A stretch of DNA of 64,000 nt. It comes from Plasmopara viticola. Lineage: Eukaryota; Oomycota; Peronosporomycetes; Peronosporales; Peronosporaceae. Shown in pieces: positions 61,440-64,000 of this stretch. Position numbers and translations under genes: made by a program. Under the pieces are notes generated by a model, which searched no databases, was not told the origin of the DNA, and worked only from the letters and a program-made list of their open reading frames with translations. Each line of letters opens with the position of its first letter. Within the stretch, counting starts at the first letter, position 1. The stretch lies in assembly GCA_001695595.3 (NCBI GenBank), contig MBPM02000001.1, positions 496,001 to 560,000 on the forward strand, written 5' to 3'.

Positions 61440-62450
61440 TTTAAGCTGGCTTTGGTCACCGATGATTAGGTGCACGTGGTGTTCGCACTCTTTTACGTAG
61501 AAGGCCAGGCTAAAGGCTATGCACTACCCCATGAGATAGCTTCGCTGTAGTATTTGCATTCAAACAGTTGAGAGCAGCTATCTTCCGGCGGGCTTTATTT
61601 TATGTCATCGGCCGCACTTTCTTGTCCGCGAGCGAGGAAGAAGATAAAATCATTGATAGAACTTTGGTTCAGGAGAGTTGGCGGCCTTAATTATTGGGCA
61701 CTTTTCTCGAACATATTAGGGTGATGTGCTCAAGGATGGCCTAAGGGAGACTTGCCTCACACTTAAGTCGTCAAAGCGCAAACCACAATGATGAAAAAGC
61801 CGGATCAAATCGTGTGTCAGAAGAGGTACTATAGGTCAGCCCGCTTCTCCGAAATGCCTTGAATGAGCACCTTCTCGTTCTATGAGACCCAGAGTAGTAG
61901 TGTCCGAAGACCAACCAATTCAATCTTCATAAACATAAATTTTATCAAGTAAAGCAGCATTTGTCCCTTTAACTGCGTTAGATTAAAGCAGAGGATGTGT
62001 GTCTGACCTATAGGGAGCCGACGAAGCAAACTTTTGTCTTGCTGGCAGAATGCGCGCCGTCAGAGTCAGAAAACCGTTGGTCAACAGTAACGGCGGGGCA
62101 ACATATTGAAAAAGGCTTGAGCCCTTGAAAGCCCAACGGATCCAGCAGCGGTGGACTGCCGATCTAACACGCAAGTGTTCAAGGGTATGGAACCTTATCG
62201 AAGTGTTGACAGACTTTGGCTGGCGCGTCGTGAGACATTGCGCGCTAGCAGCGATTGTAGAGGATTAACCAATGATCTGAGAGAGCAAAGAAAATATGTC
62301 GTTTATAGCTCTAGTGGCTAATGGAATGGCTCCGATAATTTCTAACGTTGATAGATAAATTCATTTTTTGCCCTTGATATCGGTAAGCATGACATGATTA
62401 TGAACATGCCATGCGCGACCACTATTGTTTGGCGTGGAACAGCCCTTTGA
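61440..62450 (+). pseudogene. Decayed Ty3/gypsy gag-protease fragment
   Basis: The translation VHVVFALFYVEGQAKGYALP (near 61471-61530), then EQLRAAIFRR with frame shifts, fits the gypsy gag 'vafa.syl.G.A..Wa......f.sw..l...l...F' region. Further right, FFALDIGKHDMIMNMP (near 62366-62415) fits the end of the protease domain ('f.vldl..ydvilGmpwl'). Stops throughout; no LTRs were found. Confidence 0.45.
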
Positions 62451-64000
62451 AAAAAGGTATAGACCCGAGGTCAACATGGAGGTAGATAAGGTACTTATAC
62501 ATTCCCAAAATAGAGAAGACAAGGTCGCTGAAGCCTTTCTTAGTGAGAAACCTAATTATTCTAGCAGCAACGGCTTCTGAAGAGGCTAAAAATAGCGCTC
62601 TTTCGTCTAAATGTTTTAAACATAGCTCCTCAGATGGGTAGTATCGAGTCACTAGATATAGGGAGTAAAGTTTTACCAAAGGAAATTAATCTGTGGGTAA
62701 CATAGCCAGCTCCACAGGTGAGTAGCATAGTACCACCATGTGCGAAAAACATAGATATGCTAGAAACGAAATGGAATGTGACATGAGATCAATCCCCGAG
62801 TACCCCATGGACGAAAAGTATACCTTGTTAAATGAGGCAATTATTGGCTATGCTGATTATAGTGTCACGGCAGGTGAACTTTAAAATGAGTCTAGATGTG
62901 GCAGAGAATTTGGACCTCGAAGAGCTCGAAGCTAACAAATTCTGGTGTGCATTTTAAGCGGACAATATCCCATAGAAAGTGCAGACAGAGTTCTAAATTC
63001 TTTTTCCTTGACAGATTTTCCTTGAAGCAGCCTCATAGGCGCTCACTTTGCATAGCTCAAAGATTTTAAAGAAACTTTAATTTGGGTATATATCCTATTA
63101 AAGAAGAACTCAGCCAGATGCCTAAAGCCCCACGATCACAGTTTTTGCCAAATAAACGAAAAGAAACGGATACCTCTTGGGATACCTCGAGTGCTGCTTC
63201 GGGCAAGAGTAATAATTATTTTAGGAGCTTACTAAGCTAATGGCTCAAACCCTTAACCCTATGACATGCAAATGTTGCGTGGTGGTGGACATATTCTCTT
63301 TTGGAAGACGCTTCTGGTGAGTCCCAAACACCAAATCAAATTGGTCAGCAAGGATAAGCTTTGGCCACGGCATAGTGCACCTATGTCCTTTCAATTGGCG
63401 TTTCTAACATTAAACGACTGAGCCAATTGAATGTCTTAAGTCAGCCACGCTCTTCAACAGATGTTTATGCAAAAGATTAACTATGCATACGCAGCTGGGA
63501 CATCACTATATCACAATGCCAGGTCCTATGTACTGTTTCAAAAGGCAACGACCACAATTTTGAGCCCACCAAGGGTTTTGTTTCCATACGTACGAAAGCG
63601 GGAAATAAAAATCAGCAATTTTCAAGTAATGTTCTTGTTGACAACCGAACGAAATTGGCGACTAGTTTAAGCTTGATCTTTCGCATACAAAGCGGAAGCT
63701 TTACCATTTGCGCTTAGCGCCCAGCACATAATGCACACTCTGGCTCAAATCCATGTATTAGAGATAAAAGGCACGATAACAGACAGTGTTTATACATCAC
63801 CCAGCAAAACAAGGTTAGCTAACAATACACGACCAGAAAACATTACAAGACTAGCAAACGATGTAAGATCGACAAAATTTTGGTAGTCTAACGGGCTGAA
63901 GCAGGCTGAAGGGTTGAGGATTATACGAACTGAAAGCGCAACGGGGTCTGAAAACACTTATCTCGAGGAAGCACGTGCTGTTGAAGCACCTGTTTGGGTA
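62451..64000. other. Right edge, unrecognised
   Basis: Probably the continuation of the gypsy remnant, but I could not identify RT or integrase motifs. Short frames at 62422-62679 (-) and 63461-63670 (+) show no domain. Confidence 0.3.

Overview
The window looks like nuclear DNA of an oomycete, most likely a Peronosporales plant pathogen such as a downy mildew or Phytophthora relative. This is inferred from content, not from a search. The genes carry many short introns (54-83 bp, mostly GT-AG). A papain-type protease is fused to an ML lipid-recognition domain, a combination I associate with oomycetes. The spaces between genes are long, AT-rich and filled with decayed Ty3/gypsy and Ty1/copia retroelements. 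I saw no rRNA, tRNA, CRISPR array, bacterial operon or RXLR/Crinkler effector.

Layout. At the left edge (339-4338, +) a six-exon gene encodes a large membrane protein built from about five diverged copies of one module, followed by an F-box. From 4.3 to 42.2 kb the window is gene-poor. It holds two members of one long-TIR DNA transposon family (5647-6160 and 32649-33958), gypsy remnants (7.05-7.35, 12.44-14.1 and 30.5-31.8 kb), a decayed copia element interrupted by an 87-bp AT-rich tandem repeat (26.9-30.4 kb), and a second copia scrap on the minus strand (40.5-41.2 kb). The larger DNA transposon carries a broken, intron-containing piece of the GPI-transamidase catalytic subunit gene (GPI8/PIG-K type). 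Intact genes in this stretch are an unidentified helical protein (21197-22511, -), the cysteine protease-ML protein (34144-35760, -) and possibly a hypothetical ORF at 37.6 kb.

A compact gene cluster lies at 42.2-51.4 kb: a guanylate-binding-protein-like GTPase with a long coiled coil (42236-45851, +), a double-length UDP-N-acetylhexosamine pyrophosphorylase with two complete catalytic modules (46922-50078, +), and an SRSF1-like two-RRM splicing factor (50546-51358, -) convergent with it. A SINE-like repeat sits just upstream of the pyrophosphorylase.

From 54.3 kb rightward the DNA is again transposon-dominated. It holds one copia element with both 147-bp LTRs but a broken coding region (54334-58694), a SINE-like insertion with a perfect 15-bp target duplication (59872-60228), and a gypsy gag-protease remnant (about 61.4-62.45 kb).

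The genes are housekeeping or cell-surface functions and do not form an obvious pathway together. UDP-GlcNAc, made by the pyrophosphorylase, feeds N-glycan, GPI-anchor and amino-sugar polymer synthesis. The GPI8 fragment is dead and does not contribute to that.
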